This document shows, piece after piece, positions 1 through 14,529 of a DNA stretch of 64,000 bases. Both the position numbers and the translations under genes were made by a program. The DNA comes from Gordius sp. MW1 (Eukaryota > Nematomorpha > Gordioida > Gordea > Gordiidae). The number at the start of each line of letters is the position of its first letter. Within the stretch, counting starts at the first letter, position 1. Under the pieces are notes generated by a model, which worked only from the letters and a program-made list of their open reading frames with translations, searched no databases and was not told the origin of the DNA. The DNA lies in NCBI GenBank assembly GCA_964036665.1, contig OZ038526.1, positions 28,768,001-28,832,000 of the forward strand, written 5' to 3'.

Positions 1-30
1 AATCTGTTTTCAGATAATGTTCATATTTAC

Positions 31-1038
31 CTGTAGGCGGACCTGAAGGAAGTGAAGGACCAGTTGGTACTACTGATGGGCCTGATGGAAGTGATGGACC
101 TGTTGGAGCCTCTGATGGACCTGATGGCAGACCTGATGGAAGCGATGGACCAGTTGGGGCCACTGATGGACCTGATGGGAGAGATGGACCAGTTGGTGCT
201 ACTGATGGGCCTGATGGAAGTGATGGACCTGTTGGAGCCATTGATGGGCCTGATGGAGGTGATGGACCCGTTGGAGCCATTGATGGACCTGATGGCTGAC
301 CTGAAGGAAGTGAAGGACCAGTTGGTAGTACTGATGGGCCTGATGGAAGTGATGGACCTGTTGGAGCCATTGATGGACCTGATGGAAGCGATGGACCAGT
401 TGGTACTACAGATGGGCCTGATGGAAGCGATGGACCAGTTGGTGCTACTGATGGGCCTGATGGAAGCGATGGACCGGTTGGTGCTACTGATGGTCCAGAT
501 GGAACTGATGGGCCACTTGGTGCTACAGATGGGCCTGATGGAAGCGATGGACCAGTTGGTGCTACTGATGGGCCTGATGGAAGTGATGGACCTGTTGGAG
601 CCTCTGATGGACCTGATGGCTGACCTGATGGGAGAGATGGACCTGTTGGAGCCACTAATGGACCTGATGGGAGAGATGGACCAGTTGGTACTACAGATGG
701 GCCTGATGGAAGCGATGGACCAGTTGGTGCTACTGATGGGCCTGATGGAAGCGATGGACCCGTTGGTGCTACTGATGGTCCAGATGGAACTGATGGACCA
801 CTTGGTGCTACAGATGGGCCTGATGGAAGCGATGGACCAGTTGGTGCTACTGATGGGCCTGATGGAAGTGATGGACCTGTTGGAGCCTCTGATGGACCTG
901 ATGGCCGACCTGATGGAAGCGATGGGCCAGTTGGTGCTACTGATGGGCCTGATGGAAGTGATGGACCTGTTGGAGCCATTGATGGGCCTGATGGAGGTGA
1001 TGGACCCGTTGGAGCCATTGATGGACCTGTTGGTTGAT
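31..1038 (-). CDS. Mucin-like exon M15 (1,008 nt, 336 codons)
   Basis: Splice sites and phase as in M2; the donor GTAAAT is intact at 25-30. This is the last exon visible, and the array very probably continues beyond the left edge because the intron sequence at 1-30 matches the repeated intron. Confidence 0.85.
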
Positions 1039-1386
1039 CTGATAGAAGATATGAAGCAGACGGAATATATGATTGGTGTAAATACAAAAATTATTTTAAA
1101 ATTATCTAACAATTTTTATATGTTGATGATTGATGCAATTAGCTTTTGAAGCAGCTACAATTTATTAATTGAGCTTGAAAGTAAACCTGGTGGGGTAACA
1201 TAGAGGCTAGTTGTGTGACATGGGATGGTTGGAGGAAACGATGGACCTTTAAAATTTGTTAAAAACATTATTCAGTAAGTCCTTATCTGATATTAATAAT
1301 AGAATTTAAAATTTTTAAATTTCGCCTATTTTAGGAAAATAAATAATAATTTATAAAATCTGTTCTCAGATAATGTTCATATTTAC
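1039..1386 (-). other. Representative 348-bp repeated intron
   Basis: AT-rich intron with donor GTAAATATG and acceptor TTCATATCTTCTATCAG. Copies of 348 bp lie at 3352-3699, 4708-5055, 7021-7368, 8947-9294, 11260-11607, 12901-13248, 14530-14877, 16045-16392, 17674-18021, 20080-20427 and 21436-21783; the copies at 23065-23411 and 25596-25942 are 347 bp. Substitutions are very few. I see no gene inside it. Confidence 0.8.
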
Positions 1387-3351
1387 CTGTAGGCGGACCT
1401 GAAGGAAGTGAAGGACCAGTTGGTACTACTGATGGGCCTGATGGAAGTGAAGGACCTGTTGGAGCCTCTGATGGACCTGATGGCAGACCTAATGGAAGCG
1501 ATGGACCAGTTGGAGCCACTGATGGACCTGATGGGAGAGATGGACCAGTTGGTGCTACTGATGGGCCTGATGGAAGCGATGGACCCGTTGGTGCTACTGA
1601 TGGTCCAGATGGAACTGATGGACCACTTGGTGCTACAGATGGGCCTGATGGAAGCGATGGACCAGTTGGTGCTACTGATGGGCCTGATGGAAGTGATGGA
1701 CCTGTTGGAGCCTCTGATGGACCTGATGGCTGACCTGATGGAAGCGATGGACCAGTTGGAGCCACTGATGGACCTGAAGGGAGAGATGGACCAGTTGGTG
1801 CTACTGATGGGCCTGATGGAAGTGATGGACCTGTTGGAGCCATTGATGGGCCTGATGGAAGCGATATACCAGTTGGAGCCACTGATGGACCTGATGGGAG
1901 AGATGGACCAGTTGGTGCTACTGATGGGCCTGATGGAAGTGATGGACCTGTGGGAGCCATTGATGGGCCTGATGGAAGTGATGGACCTGTTGGAGCCATT
2001 GATGGACCTGATGGCTGACCTGAAGGAAGTGAAGGACCAGTTGGTAGTACTGATGGGCCTGATGGAAGTGATGGACCTGTTGGAGCCTCTGATGGACCTG
2101 ATGGCTGACCTGATGGAAGCGATGGACCAGTTGGAGCCACTGATGGACCTGATGGGAGAGATGGACCAGTTGGTGCTACTGATGGGCCTGATGGAAGTGA
2201 TGGACCTGTCGGAGCCATTGATGGGCCTGGTGGAAGTGATGGACCTGTTGGAGCCTCTGATGGACCTGATGGCTGACCTGATGGAAGCGATGGACCAGTT
2301 GAAGCCACTGATGGACCTGATGGGAGAGATGGACCAGTTGGTGCTACTGATGGGCCTGATGGAAGTGATGGACCTGTCGGAGCCATTGATGGGCCTGATG
2401 GAGGTGATGGACCCGTTGGAGCGATTGATGGACCTGATGGCTGACCTGAAGGAAGTGAAGGACCAGTTGGTAGTACTGATGGGCCTGATGGAAGTGATGG
2501 ACCTGTTGGAGCCTCTGATGGACCTGATGGCTGACCTGATGGAAGCGATGGACCAGTTGGAGCCACTGATGGACCTGATGGGAAAGATGGACCAGTTGGT
2601 GCTACTGATGGGCCTGATGGAAGTGATGGACCTGTTGGAGCCATTGATGGGCCTGATGGAAGCGATGGACCAGTTGGAGCCACTGATGGACCTGATGGGA
2701 GAGATGCACCAGTTGGTGCTACTGATGGGCCTGATGGAAGTGATGGACCTGTGGGAGCCATTGATGGGCCTGATGGAAGTGATGGACCTGTTGGAGCCAT
2801 TGATGGACCTGATGGAAGCGATGGACCAGTTGGTACTACAGATGGGCCTGATGGAAGCGATGGACCACTTGGTGCTACTGATGGGCCTGATGGAAGCGAT
2901 GGACCGGTTGGTGCTACTGATGGTCCAGATGGAACTGATGGGCCACTTGGGGCTACAGATGGGCCTGATGGAAGCGATGGACCAGTTGGTGCTACTGATG
3001 GGCCTGATGGAAGTGATGGACCTGTTGGAGCCTCTGATGGACCTGATGGCTGACCTGATGGGAGAGATGGACCTGTTGGAGCCACTGATGGACCTGATGG
3101 GAGAGATGGACCAGTTGGTACTACAGATGGGCCTGATGGAAGCGATGGACCAGTTGGTGCTACTGATGGGCCTGATGGAAGTGATGGACCTGTTGGAGCC
3201 TCTGATGGACCTGATGGCCGACCTGATGGAAGCGATGGACCAGTTGGTGCTACTGATGGGCCTGATGGAAGTGATGGACCTGTAGGAACCATTGATGGGC
3301 CTGATGGAGGTGATGGACCCGTTGGAGCCATTGATGGACCTGTTGGTTGAT
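1387..3351 (-). CDS. Mucin-like exon M14 (1,965 nt, 655 codons)
   Basis: Splice sites and phase as in M2. It differs from M12 by a silent proline-codon change at 3283. That same base closes the overlapping plus-strand frame without affecting the peptide, which supports the minus PTS frame as the coding one. Confidence 0.85.
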
Positions 3352-3699
3352 CTGATAGAAGATATGAAGCAGACGGAATATATGATTGGTGTAAATACAA
3401 AAATTATTTTAAAATTATCTAACAATTTTTATATGTTGATGATTGATGCAATTAGCTTTTGAAGCAGCTACAATTTATTAATTGAGCTTGAAAGTAAACC
3501 TGGTGGGGTAACATAGAGTCTAGTTGTGTGACATGGGATGGTTGGAGGAAACGATGGACCTTTAAAATTTGTTAAAAACATTATTCAGTAAGTCCTTATC
3601 TGATATTAATAATAGAATTTAAAATTTTTAAATTTCGCCTATTTTAGGAAAATAAATAATAATTTATAAAATCTGTTTTCAGATAATGTTCATATTTAC

Positions 3700-4707
3700 C
3701 TGTAGGCGGACCTGAAGGAAGTGAAGGACCAGTTGGTACTACTGATGGGCCTGATGGAAGTGATGGACCTGTTGGAGCCTCTGATGGACCTGATGGCAGA
3801 CCTGATGGAAGCGATGGACCAGTTGGGGCCACTGATGGACCTGATGGGAGAGATGGACCAGTTGGTGCTACTGATGGGCCTGATGGAAGTGATGGACCTG
3901 TTGGAGCCATTGATGGGCCTGATGGAGGTGATGGACCCGTTGGAGCCATTGATGGACCTGATGGCTGACCTGAAGGAAGTGAAGGACCAGTTGGTAGTAC
4001 TGATGGGCCTGATGGAAGTGATGGACCTGTTGGAGCCATTGATGGACCTGATGGAAGCGATGGACCAGTTGGTACTACAGATGGGCCTGATGGAAGCGAT
4101 GGACCAGTTGGTGCTACTGATGGGCCTGATGGAAGCGATGGACCGGTTGGTGCTACTGATGGTCCAGATGGAACTGATGGGCCACTTGGTGCTACAGATG
4201 GGCCTGATGGAAGCGATGGACCAGTTGGTGCTACTGATGGGCCTGATGGAAGTGATGGACCTGTTGGAGCCTCTGATGGACCTGATGGCTGACCTGATGG
4301 GAGAGATGGACCTGTTGGAGCCACTAATGGACCTGATGGGAGAGATGGACCAGTTGGTACTACAGATGGGCCTGATGGAAGCGATGGACCAGTTGGTGCT
4401 ACTGATGGGCCTGATGGAAGCGATGGACCCGTTGGTGCTACTGATGGTCCAGATGGAACTGATGGACCACTTGGTGCTACAGATGGGCCTGATGGAAGCG
4501 ATGGACCAGTTGGTGCTACTGATGGGCCTGATGGAAGTGATGGACCTGTTGGAGCCTCTGATGGACCTGATGGCCGACCTGATGGAAGCGATGGGCCAGT
4601 TGGTGCTACTGATGGGCCTGATGGAAGTGATGGACCTGTTGGAGCCATTGATGGGCCTGATGGAGGTGATGGACCCGTTGGAGCCATTGATGGACCTGTT
4701 GGTTGAT
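3700..4707 (-). CDS. Mucin-like exon M13 (1,008 nt, 336 codons)
   Basis: Splice sites and phase as in M2. I see no difference from M15. It includes the in-frame variant GPLVAPTG. Confidence 0.85.
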
Positions 4708-5055
4708 CTGATAGAAGATATGAAGCAGACGGAATATATGATTGGTGTAAATACAAAAATTATTTTAAAATTATCTAACAATTTTTATATGTTGATGATT
4801 GATGCAATTAGCTTTTGAAGCAGCTACAATTTATTAATTGAGCTTGAAAGTAAACCTGGTGGGGTAACATAGAGGCTAGTTGTGTGACATGGGATGGTTG
4901 GAGGAAACGATGGACCTTTAAAATTTGTTAAAAACATTATTCAGTAAGTCCTTATCTGATATTAATAATAGAATTTAAAATTTTTAAATTTCGCCTATTT
5001 TAGGAAAATAAATAATAATTTATAAAATCTGTTCTCAGATAATGTTCATATTTAC

Positions 5056-7020
5056 CTGTAGGCGGACCTGAAGGAAGTGAAGGACCAGTTGGTACTACTG
5101 ATGGGCCTGATGGAAGTGAAGGACCTGTTGGAGCCTCTGATGGACCTGATGGCAGACCTAATGGAAGCGATGGACCAGTTGGAGCCACTGATGGACCTGA
5201 TGGGAGAGATGGACCAGTTGGTGCTACTGATGGGCCTGATGGAAGCGATGGACCCGTTGGTGCTACTGATGGTCCAGATGGAACTGATGGACCACTTGGT
5301 GCTACAGATGGGCCTGATGGAAGCGATGGACCAGTTGGTGCTACTGATGGGCCTGATGGAAGTGATGGACCTGTTGGAGCCTCTGATGGACCTGATGGCT
5401 GACCTGATGGAAGCGATGGACCAGTTGGAGCCACTGATGGACCTGAAGGGAGAGATGGACCAGTTGGTGCTACTGATGGGCCTGATGGAAGTGATGGACC
5501 TGTTGGAGCCATTGATGGGCCTGATGGAAGCGATATACCAGTTGGAGCCACTGATGGACCTGATGGGAGAGATGGACCAGTTGGTGCTACTGATGGGCCT
5601 GATGGAAGTGATGGACCTGTGGGAGCCATTGATGGGCCTGATGGAAGTGATGGACCTGTTGGAGCCATTGATGGACCTGATGGCTGACCTGAAGGAAGTG
5701 AAGGACCAGTTGGTAGTACTGATGGGCCTGATGGAAGTGATGGACCTGTTGGAGCCTCTGATGGACCTGATGGCTGACCTGATGGAAGCGATGGACCAGT
5801 TGGAGCCACTGATGGACCTGATGGGAGAGATGGACCAGTTGGTGCTACTGATGGGCCTGATGGAAGTGATGGACCTGTCGGAGCCATTGATGGGCCTGGT
5901 GGAAGTGATGGACCTGTTGGAGCCTCTGATGGACCTGATGGCTGACCTGATGGAAGCGATGGACCAGTTGAAGCCACTGATGGACCTGATGGGAGAGATG
6001 GACCAGTTGGTGCTACTGATGGGCCTGATGGAAGTGATGGACCTGTCGGAGCCATTGATGGGCCTGATGGAGGTGATGGACCCGTTGGAGCGATTGATGG
6101 ACCTGATGGCTGACCTGAAGGAAGTGAAGGACCAGTTGGTAGTACTGATGGGCCTGATGGAAGTGATGGACCTGTTGGAGCCTCTGATGGACCTGATGGC
6201 TGACCTGATGGAAGCGATGGACCAGTTGGAGCCACTGATGGACCTGATGGGAAAGATGGACCAGTTGGTGCTACTGATGGGCCTGATGGAAGTGATGGAC
6301 CTGTTGGAGCCATTGATGGGCCTGATGGAAGCGATGGACCAGTTGGAGCCACTGATGGACCTGATGGGAGAGATGCACCAGTTGGTGCTACTGATGGGCC
6401 TGATGGAAGTGATGGACCTGTGGGAGCCATTGATGGGCCTGATGGAAGTGATGGACCTGTTGGAGCCATTGATGGACCTGATGGAAGCGATGGACCAGTT
6501 GGTACTACAGATGGGCCTGATGGAAGCGATGGACCACTTGGTGCTACTGATGGGCCTGATGGAAGCGATGGACCGGTTGGTGCTACTGATGGTCCAGATG
6601 GAACTGATGGGCCACTTGGGGCTACAGATGGGCCTGATGGAAGCGATGGACCAGTTGGTGCTACTGATGGGCCTGATGGAAGTGATGGACCTGTTGGAGC
6701 CTCTGATGGACCTGATGGCTGACCTGATGGGAGAGATGGACCTGTTGGAGCCACTGATGGACCTGATGGGAGAGATGGACCAGTTGGTACTACAGATGGG
6801 CCTGATGGAAGCGATGGACCAGTTGGTGCTACTGATGGGCCTGATGGAAGTGATGGACCTGTTGGAGCCTCTGATGGACCTGATGGCCGACCTGATGGAA
6901 GCGATGGACCAGTTGGTGCTACTGATGGGCCTGATGGAAGTGATGGACCTGTTGGAACCATTGATGGGCCTGATGGAGGTGATGGACCCGTTGGAGCCAT
7001 TGATGGACCTGTTGGTTGAT
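5056..7020 (-). CDS. Mucin-like exon M12 (1,965 nt, 655 codons)
   Basis: Splice sites and phase as in M2. Its predicted peptide appears identical to that of M14, exactly 3,669 bp away. Confidence 0.85.
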
Positions 7021-7368
7021 CTGATAGAAGATATGAAGCAGACGGAATATATGATTGGTGTAAATACAAAAATTATTTTAAAATTATCTAACAATTTTTA
7101 TATGTTGATGATTGATGCAATTAGCTTTTGAAGCAGCTACAATTTATTAATTGAGCTTGAAAGTAAACCTGGTGGGGTAACATAGAGTCTAGTTGTGTGA
7201 CATGGGATGGTTGGAGGAAACGATGGACCTTTAAAATTTGTTAAAAACATTATTCAGTAAGTCCTTATCTGATATTAATAATAGAATTTAAAATTTTTAA
7301 ATTTCGCCTATTTTAGGAAAATAAATAATAATTTATAAAATCTGTTTTCAGATAATGTTCATATTTAC

Positions 7369-8946
7369 CTGTAGGCGGACCTGAAGGAAGTGAAGGACCA
7401 GTTGGTACTACTGATGGGCCTGATGGAAGTGATGGACCTGTTGGAGCCTCTGATGGACCTGATGGCAGACCTGATGGAAGCGATGGACCAGTTGGGGCCA
7501 CTGATGGACCTGATGGGAGAGATGGACCAGTTGGTGCTACTGATGGGCCTGATGGAAGTGATGGACCTGTTGGAGCCATTGATGGGCCTGATGGAGGTGA
7601 TGGACCCGTTGGAGCCATTGATGGACCTGATGGCTGACCTGAAGGAAGTGAAGGACCAGTTGGTAGTACTGATGGGCCTGATGGAAGTGATGGACCTGTT
7701 GGAGCCTCTGATGGACCTGATGGCTGACCTGATGGAAGCGATGGACCAGTTGGAGCCACTGATGGACCTGAAGGGAGAGATGGACCAGTTGGTGCTACTG
7801 ATGGGCCTGATGGAAGTGATGGACCTGTTGGAGCCATTGATGGGCCTGATGGAAGCGATGGACCAGTTGGAGCCACTGATGGACCTGATGGGAGAGATGG
7901 ACCAGTTGGTGCTACTGATGGGCCTGATGGAAGTGATAGACCTGTGGGAGCCATTGATGGGCCTGATGGAAGTGATGGACCTGTTGGAGCCATTGATGGA
8001 CCTGATGGAAGCGATGGACCAGTTGGTACTACAGATGGGCCTGATGGAAGCGATGGACCAGTTGGTGCTACTGATGGGCCTGATGGAAGCGATGGACCGG
8101 TTGGTGCTACTGATGGTCCAGATGGAACTGATGGGCCACTTGGTGCTACAGATGGGCCTGATGGAAGCGATGGACCAGTTGGTGCTACTGATGGGCCTGA
8201 TGGAAGTGATGGACCTGTTGGAGCCTCTGATGGACCTGATGGCTGACCTGATGGGAGAGATGGACCTGTTGGAGCCACTGATGGACCTGATGGGAGAGAT
8301 GGACCAGTTGGTACTACAGATGGGCCTGATGGAAGCGATGGACCAGTTGGTGCTACTGATGGGCCTGATGGAAGCGATGGACCGGTTGGTGCTACTGATG
8401 GTCCAGATGGAACTGATGGGCCACTTGGTGCTACAGATGGGCCTGATGGAAGCGATGGACCAGTTGGTGCTACTGATGGGCCTGATGGAAGTGATGGACC
8501 TGTTGGAGCCTCTGATGGACCTGATGGCTGACCTGATGGGAGAGATGGACCTGTTGGAGCCACTGATGGACCTGATGGGAGAGATGGACCAGTTGGTACT
8601 ACAGATGGGCCTGATGGAAGCGATGGACCAGTTGGTGCTACTGATGGGCCTGATGGAAGCGATGGACCCGTTGGTGCTACTGATGGTCCAGATGGAACTG
8701 ATGGACCACTTGGTGCTACAGATGGGCCTGATGGAAGCGATGGACCAGTTGGTGCTACTGATGGGCCTGATGGAAGTGATGGACCTGTTGGAGCCTCTGA
8801 TGGACCTGATGGCCGACCTGATGGAAGCGATGGGCCAGTTGGTGCTACTGATGGGCCTGATGGAAGTGATGGACCTGTTGGAGCCATTGATGGGCCTGAT
8901 GGAGGTGATGGACCCGTTGGAGCCATTGATGGACCTGTTGGTTGAT
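7369..8946 (-). CDS. Mucin-like exon M11 (1,578 nt, 526 codons)
   Basis: Splice sites and phase as in M2. It corresponds to M13/M15 with 570 extra bp, including a tandemly repeated block (SEAPTG to GQPSG) present one more time than in M9. Confidence 0.85.
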
Positions 8947-9294
8947 CTGATAGAAGATATGAAGCAGACGGAATATATGATTGGTGTAAATACAAAAATT
9001 ATTTTAAAATTATCTAACAATTTTTATATGTTGATGATTGATGCAATTAGCTTTTGAAGCAGCTACAATTTATTAATTGAGCTTGAAAGTAAACCTGGTG
9101 GGGTAACATAGAGGCTAGTTGTGTGACATGGGATGGTTGGAGGAAACGATGGACCTTTAAAATTTGTTAAAAACATTATTCAGTAAGTCCTTATCTGATA
9201 TTAATAATAGAATTTAAAATTTTTAAATTTCGCCTATTTCAGGAAAATAAATAATAATTTATAAAATCTGTTCTCAGATAATGTTCATATTTAC

Positions 9295-11259
9295 CTGTAG
9301 GCGGACCTGAAGGAAGTGAAGGACCAGTTGGTACTACTGATGGGCCTGATGGAAGTGAAGGACCTGTTGGAGCCTCTGATGGACCTGATGGCAGACCTGA
9401 TGGAAGCGATGGACCAGTTGGAGCCACTGATGGACCTGATGGGAGAGAGGGACCAGTTGGTGCTACTGATGGGCCTGATGGAAGCGATGGACCCGTTGGT
9501 GCTACTGATGGTCCAGATGGAACTGATGGACCACTTGGTGCTACAGATGGGCCTGATGGAAGCGATGGACCAGTTGGTGCTACTGATGGGCCTGATGGAA
9601 GTGATGGACCTGTTGGAGCCTCTGATGGACCTGATGGCTGACCTGATGGAAGCGATGGACCAGTTGGAGCCACTGATGGACCTGAAGGGAGAGATGGACC
9701 AGTTGGTGCTACTGATGGGCCTGATGGAAGTGATGGACCTGTTGGAGCCATTGATGGGCCTGATGGAAGCGATATACCAGTTGGAGCCACTGATGGACCT
9801 GATGGGAGAGATGGACCAGTTGGTGCTACTGATGGGCCTGATGGAAGTGATGGACCTGTGGGAGCCATTGATGGGCCTGATGGAAGTGATGGACCTGTTG
9901 GAGCCATTGATGGACCTGATGGCTGACCTGAAGGAAGTGAAGGACCAGTTGGTAGTACTGATGGGCCTGATGGAAGTGATGGACCTGTTGGAGCCTCTGA
10001 TGGACCTGATGGCTGACCTGATGGAAGCGATGGACCAGTTGGAGCCACTGATGGACCTGATGGGAGAGATGGACCAGTTGGTGCTACTGATGGGCCTGAT
10101 GGAAGTGATGGACCTGTCGGAGCCATTGATGGGCCTGGTGGAAGTGATGGACCTGTTGGAGCCTCTGATGGACCTGATGGCTGACCTGATGGAAGCGATG
10201 GACCAGTTGAAGCCACTGATGGACCTGATGGGAGAGATGGACCAGTTGGTGCTACTGATGGGCCTGATGGAAGTGATGGACCTGTCGGAGCCATTGATGG
10301 GCCTGATGGAGGTGATGGACCCGTTGGAGCGATTGATGGACCTGATGGCTGACCTGAAGGAAGTGAAGGACCAGTTGGTAGTACTGATGGGCCTGATGGA
10401 AGTGATGGACCTGTTGGAGCCTCTGATGGACCTGATGGCTGACCTGATGGAAGCGATGGACCAGTTGGAGCCACTGATGGACCTGATGGGAAAGATGGAC
10501 CAGTTGGTGCTACTGATGGGCCTGATGAAAGTGATGGACCTGTTGGAGCCATTGATGGGCCTGATGGAAGCGATGGACCAGTTGGAGCCACTGATGGACC
10601 TGATGGGAGAGATGCACCAGTTGGTGCTACTGATGGGCCTGATGGAAGTGATGGACCTGTGGGAGCCATTGATGGGCCTGATGGAAGTGATGGACCTGTT
10701 GGAGCCATTGATGGACCTGATGGAAGCGATGGACCAGTTGGTACTACAGATGGGCCTGATGGAAGCGATGGACCACTTGGTGCTACTGATGGGCCTGATG
10801 GAAGCGATGGACCGGTTGGTGCTACTGATGGTCCAGATGGAACTGATGGGCCACTTGGGGCTACAGATGGGCCTGATGGAAGCGATGGACCAGTTGGTGC
10901 TACTGATGGGCCTGATGGAAGTGATGGACCTGTTGGAGCCTCTGATGGACCTGATGGCTGACCTGATGGGAGAGATGGACCTGTTGGAGCCACTGATGGA
11001 CCTGATGGGAGAGATGGACCAGTTGGTACTACAGATGGGCCTGATGGAAGCGATGGACCAGTTGGTGCTACTGATGGGCCTGATGGAAGTGATGGACCTG
11101 TTGGAGCCTCTGATGGACCTGATGGCCGACCTGATGGAAGCGATGGACCAGTTGGTGCTACTGATGGGCCTGATGGAAGTGATGGACCTGTTGGAACCAT
11201 TGATGGGCCTGATGGAGGTGATGGACCCGTTGGAGCCATTGATGGACCTGTTGGTTGAT
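9295..11259 (-). CDS. Mucin-like exon M10 (1,965 nt, 655 codons)
   Basis: Splice sites and phase as in M2. It has the same length as M12 and M14 and is almost identical to them, with a few changes (PSLSSG in place of [13 protein letters not shown] in place of PLGLPSG). Confidence 0.85.
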
Positions 11260-11607
11260 CTGATAGAAGATATGAAGCAGACGGAATATATGATTGGTGT
11301 AAATACAAAAATTATTTTAAAATTATCTAACAATTTTTATATGTTGATGATTGATGCAATTAGCTTTTGAAGCAGCTACAATTTATTAATTGAGCTTGAA
11401 AGTAAACCTGGTGGGGTAACATAGAGTCTAGTTGTGTGACATGGGATGGTTGGAGGAAACGATGGACCTTTAAAATTTGTTAAAAACATTATTCAGTAAG
11501 TCCTTATCTGATATTAATAATAGAATTTAAAATTTTTAAATTTCGCCTATTTTAGGAAAATAAATAATAATTTATAAAATCTGTTTTCAGATAATGTTCA
11601 TATTTAC

Positions 11608-12900
11608 CTGTAGGCGGACCTGAAGGAAGTGAAGGACCAGTTGGTACTACTGATGGGCCTGATGGAAGTGATGGACCTGTTGGAGCCTCTGATGGACCTG
11701 ATGGCAGACCTGATGGAAGCGATGGACCAGTTGGGGCCACTGATGGACCTGATGGGAGAGATGGACCAGTTGGTGCTACTGATGGGCCTGATGGAAGTGA
11801 TGGACCTGTTGGAGCCATTGATGGGCCTGATGGAGGTGATGGACCCGTTGGAGCCATTGATGGACCTGATGGCTGACCTGAAGGAAGTGAAGGACCAGTT
11901 GGTAGTACTGATGGGCCTGATGGAAGTGATGGACCTGTTGGAGCCTCTGATGGACCTGATGGCTGACCTGATGGAAGCGATGGACCAGTTGGAGCCACTG
12001 ATGGACCTGAAGGGAGAGATGGACCAGTTGGTGCTACTGATGGGCCTGATGGAAGTGATGGACCTGTTGGAGCCATTGATGGGCCTGATGGAAGCGATGG
12101 ACCAGTTGGAGCCACTGATGGACCTGATGGGAGAGATGGACCAGTTGGTGCTACTGATGGGCCTGATGGAAGTGATAGACCTGTGGGAGCCATTGATGGG
12201 CCTGATGGAAGTGATGGACCTGTTGGAGCCATTGATGGACCTGATGGAAGCGATGGACCAGTTGGTACTACAGATGGGCCTGATGGAAGCGATGGACCAG
12301 TTGGTGCTACTGATGGGCCTGATGGAAGCGATGGACCGGTTGGTGCTACTGATGGTCCAGATGGAACTGATGGGCCACTTGGTGCTACAGATGGGCCTGA
12401 TGGAAGCGATGGACCAGTTGGTGCTACTGATGGGCCTGATGGAAGTGATGGAACTGTTGGAGCCTCTGATGGACCTGATGGCTGACCTGATGGGAGAGAT
12501 GGACCTGTTGGAGCCACTGATGGACCTGATGGGAGAGATGGACCAGTTGGTACTACAGATGGGCCTGATGGAAGAGATGGACCAGTTGGTGCTACTGATG
12601 GGCCTGATGGAAGCGATGGACCCGTTGGTGCTACTGATGGTCCAGATGGAACTGATGGACCACTTGGTGCTACAGATGGGCCTGATGGAAGCGATGGACC
12701 AGTTGGTGCTACTGATGGGCCTGATGGAAGTGATGGACCTGTTGGAGCCTCTGATGGACCTGATGGCCGACCTGATGGAAGCGATGGGCCAGTTGGTGCT
12801 ACTGATGGGCCTGATGGAAGTGTTGGACCTGTTGGAGCCATTGATGGGCCTGATGGAGGTGATGGACCCGTTGGAGCCATTGATGGACCTGTTGGTTGAT
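11608..12900 (-). CDS. Mucin-like exon M9 (1,293 nt, 431 codons)
   Basis: Splice sites and phase as in M2. It shares most of its sequence with M11 but lacks one internal block of about 285 bp, and has private changes such as GPTLPSG and APTVPSL. Its downstream intron carries the GTTTTCAG marker of the alternate unit type. Confidence 0.85.
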
Positions 12901-13248
12901 CTGATAGAAGATATGAAGCAGACGGAATATATGATTGGTGTAAATACAAAAATTATTTTAAAATTATCTAACAATTTTTATATGTTGATGATTGATGCAA
13001 TTAGCTTTTGAAGCAGCTACAATTTATTAATTGAGCTTGAAAGTAAACCTGGTGGGGTAACATAGAGTCTAGTTGTGTGACATGGGATGGTTGGAGGAAA
13101 CGATGGACCTTTAAAATTTGTTAAAAACATTATTCAATAAGTCCTTATCTGATATTAATAATAGAATTTAAAATTTTTAAATTTCGCCTATTTTAGGAAA
13201 ATAAATAATAATTTATAAAATCTGTTCTCAGATAATGTTCATATTTAC

Positions 13249-14529
13249 CTGTAGGCGGACCTGAAGGAAGTGAAGGACCAGTTGGTACTACTGATGGGCC
13301 TGATGGAAGTGAAGGACCTGTTGGAGCCTCTGATGGACCTGATGGCAGACCTGATGGAAGCGATGGACCAGTTGGAGCCACTGATGGACCTGATGGGAGA
13401 GATGGACCAGTTGGTGCTACTGATGGGCCTGATGGAAGCGATGGACCCGTTGGTGCTACTGATGGTCCAGATGGAACTGATGGACCACTTGGTGCTACAG
13501 ATGGGCCTGATGGAAGCGATGGACCAGTTGGTGCTACTGATGGGCCTGATGGAAGTGATGGACCTGTTGGAGCCTCTGATGGACCTGATGGCTGACCTGA
13601 TGGAAGCGATGGACCAGTTGGAGCCACTGATGGACCTGAAGGGAGAGATGGACCAGTTGGTGCTACTGATGGGCCTGATGGAAGTGATGGACCTGTTGGA
13701 GCCATTGATGGGCCTGATGGAAGCGATGGACCAGTTGGAGCCACTGATGGACCTGATGGGAGAGATGGACCAGTTGGTGCTACTGATGGGCCTGATGGAA
13801 GTGATGGACCTGTGGGAGCCATTGATGGGCCTGATGGAAGTGATGGACCTGTTGGAGCCATTGATGGACCTGATGGAAGCGATGGACCAGTTGGTACTAC
13901 AGATGGGCCTGATGGAAGCGATGGACCAGTTGGTGCTACTGATGGGCCTGATGGAAGCGATGGACCGGTTGGTGCTACTGATGGTCCAGATGGAACTGAT
14001 GGGCCACTTGGTGCTACAGATGGGCCTGATGGAAGCGATGGACCAGTTGGTGCTACTGATGGGCCTGATGGAAGTGATGGACCTGTTGGAGCCTCTGATG
14101 GACCTGATGGCTGACCTGATGGGAGAGATGGACCTGTTGGAGCCACTGATGGACCTGATGGGAGAGATGGACCAGTTGGTACTACAGATGGGCCTGATGG
14201 AAGCGATGGACCAGTTGGTGCTACTGATGGGCCTGATGGAAGCGATGGACCCGTTGGTGCTACTGATGGTCCAGATGGAACTGATGGACCACTTGGTGCT
14301 ACAGATGGGCCTGATGGAAGCGATGGACCAGTTGGTGCTACTGATGGGCCTGATGGAAGTGATGGACCTGTTGGAGCCTCTGATGGACCTGATGGCCGAC
14401 CTGATGGAAGCGATGGGCCAGTTGGTGCTACTGATGGGCCTGATGGAAGTGATGGACCTGTTGGAGCCATTGATGGGCCTGATGGAGGTGATGGACCCGT
14501 TGGAGCCATTGATGGACCTGTTGGTTGAT
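13249..14529 (-). CDS. Mucin-like exon M8 (1,281 nt, 427 codons)
   Basis: Splice sites and phase as in M2. It is a near-identical partner of M6. Its first half resembles M9 and M11 and its 3' end resembles M10, suggesting unequal exchange between units. Confidence 0.85.
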
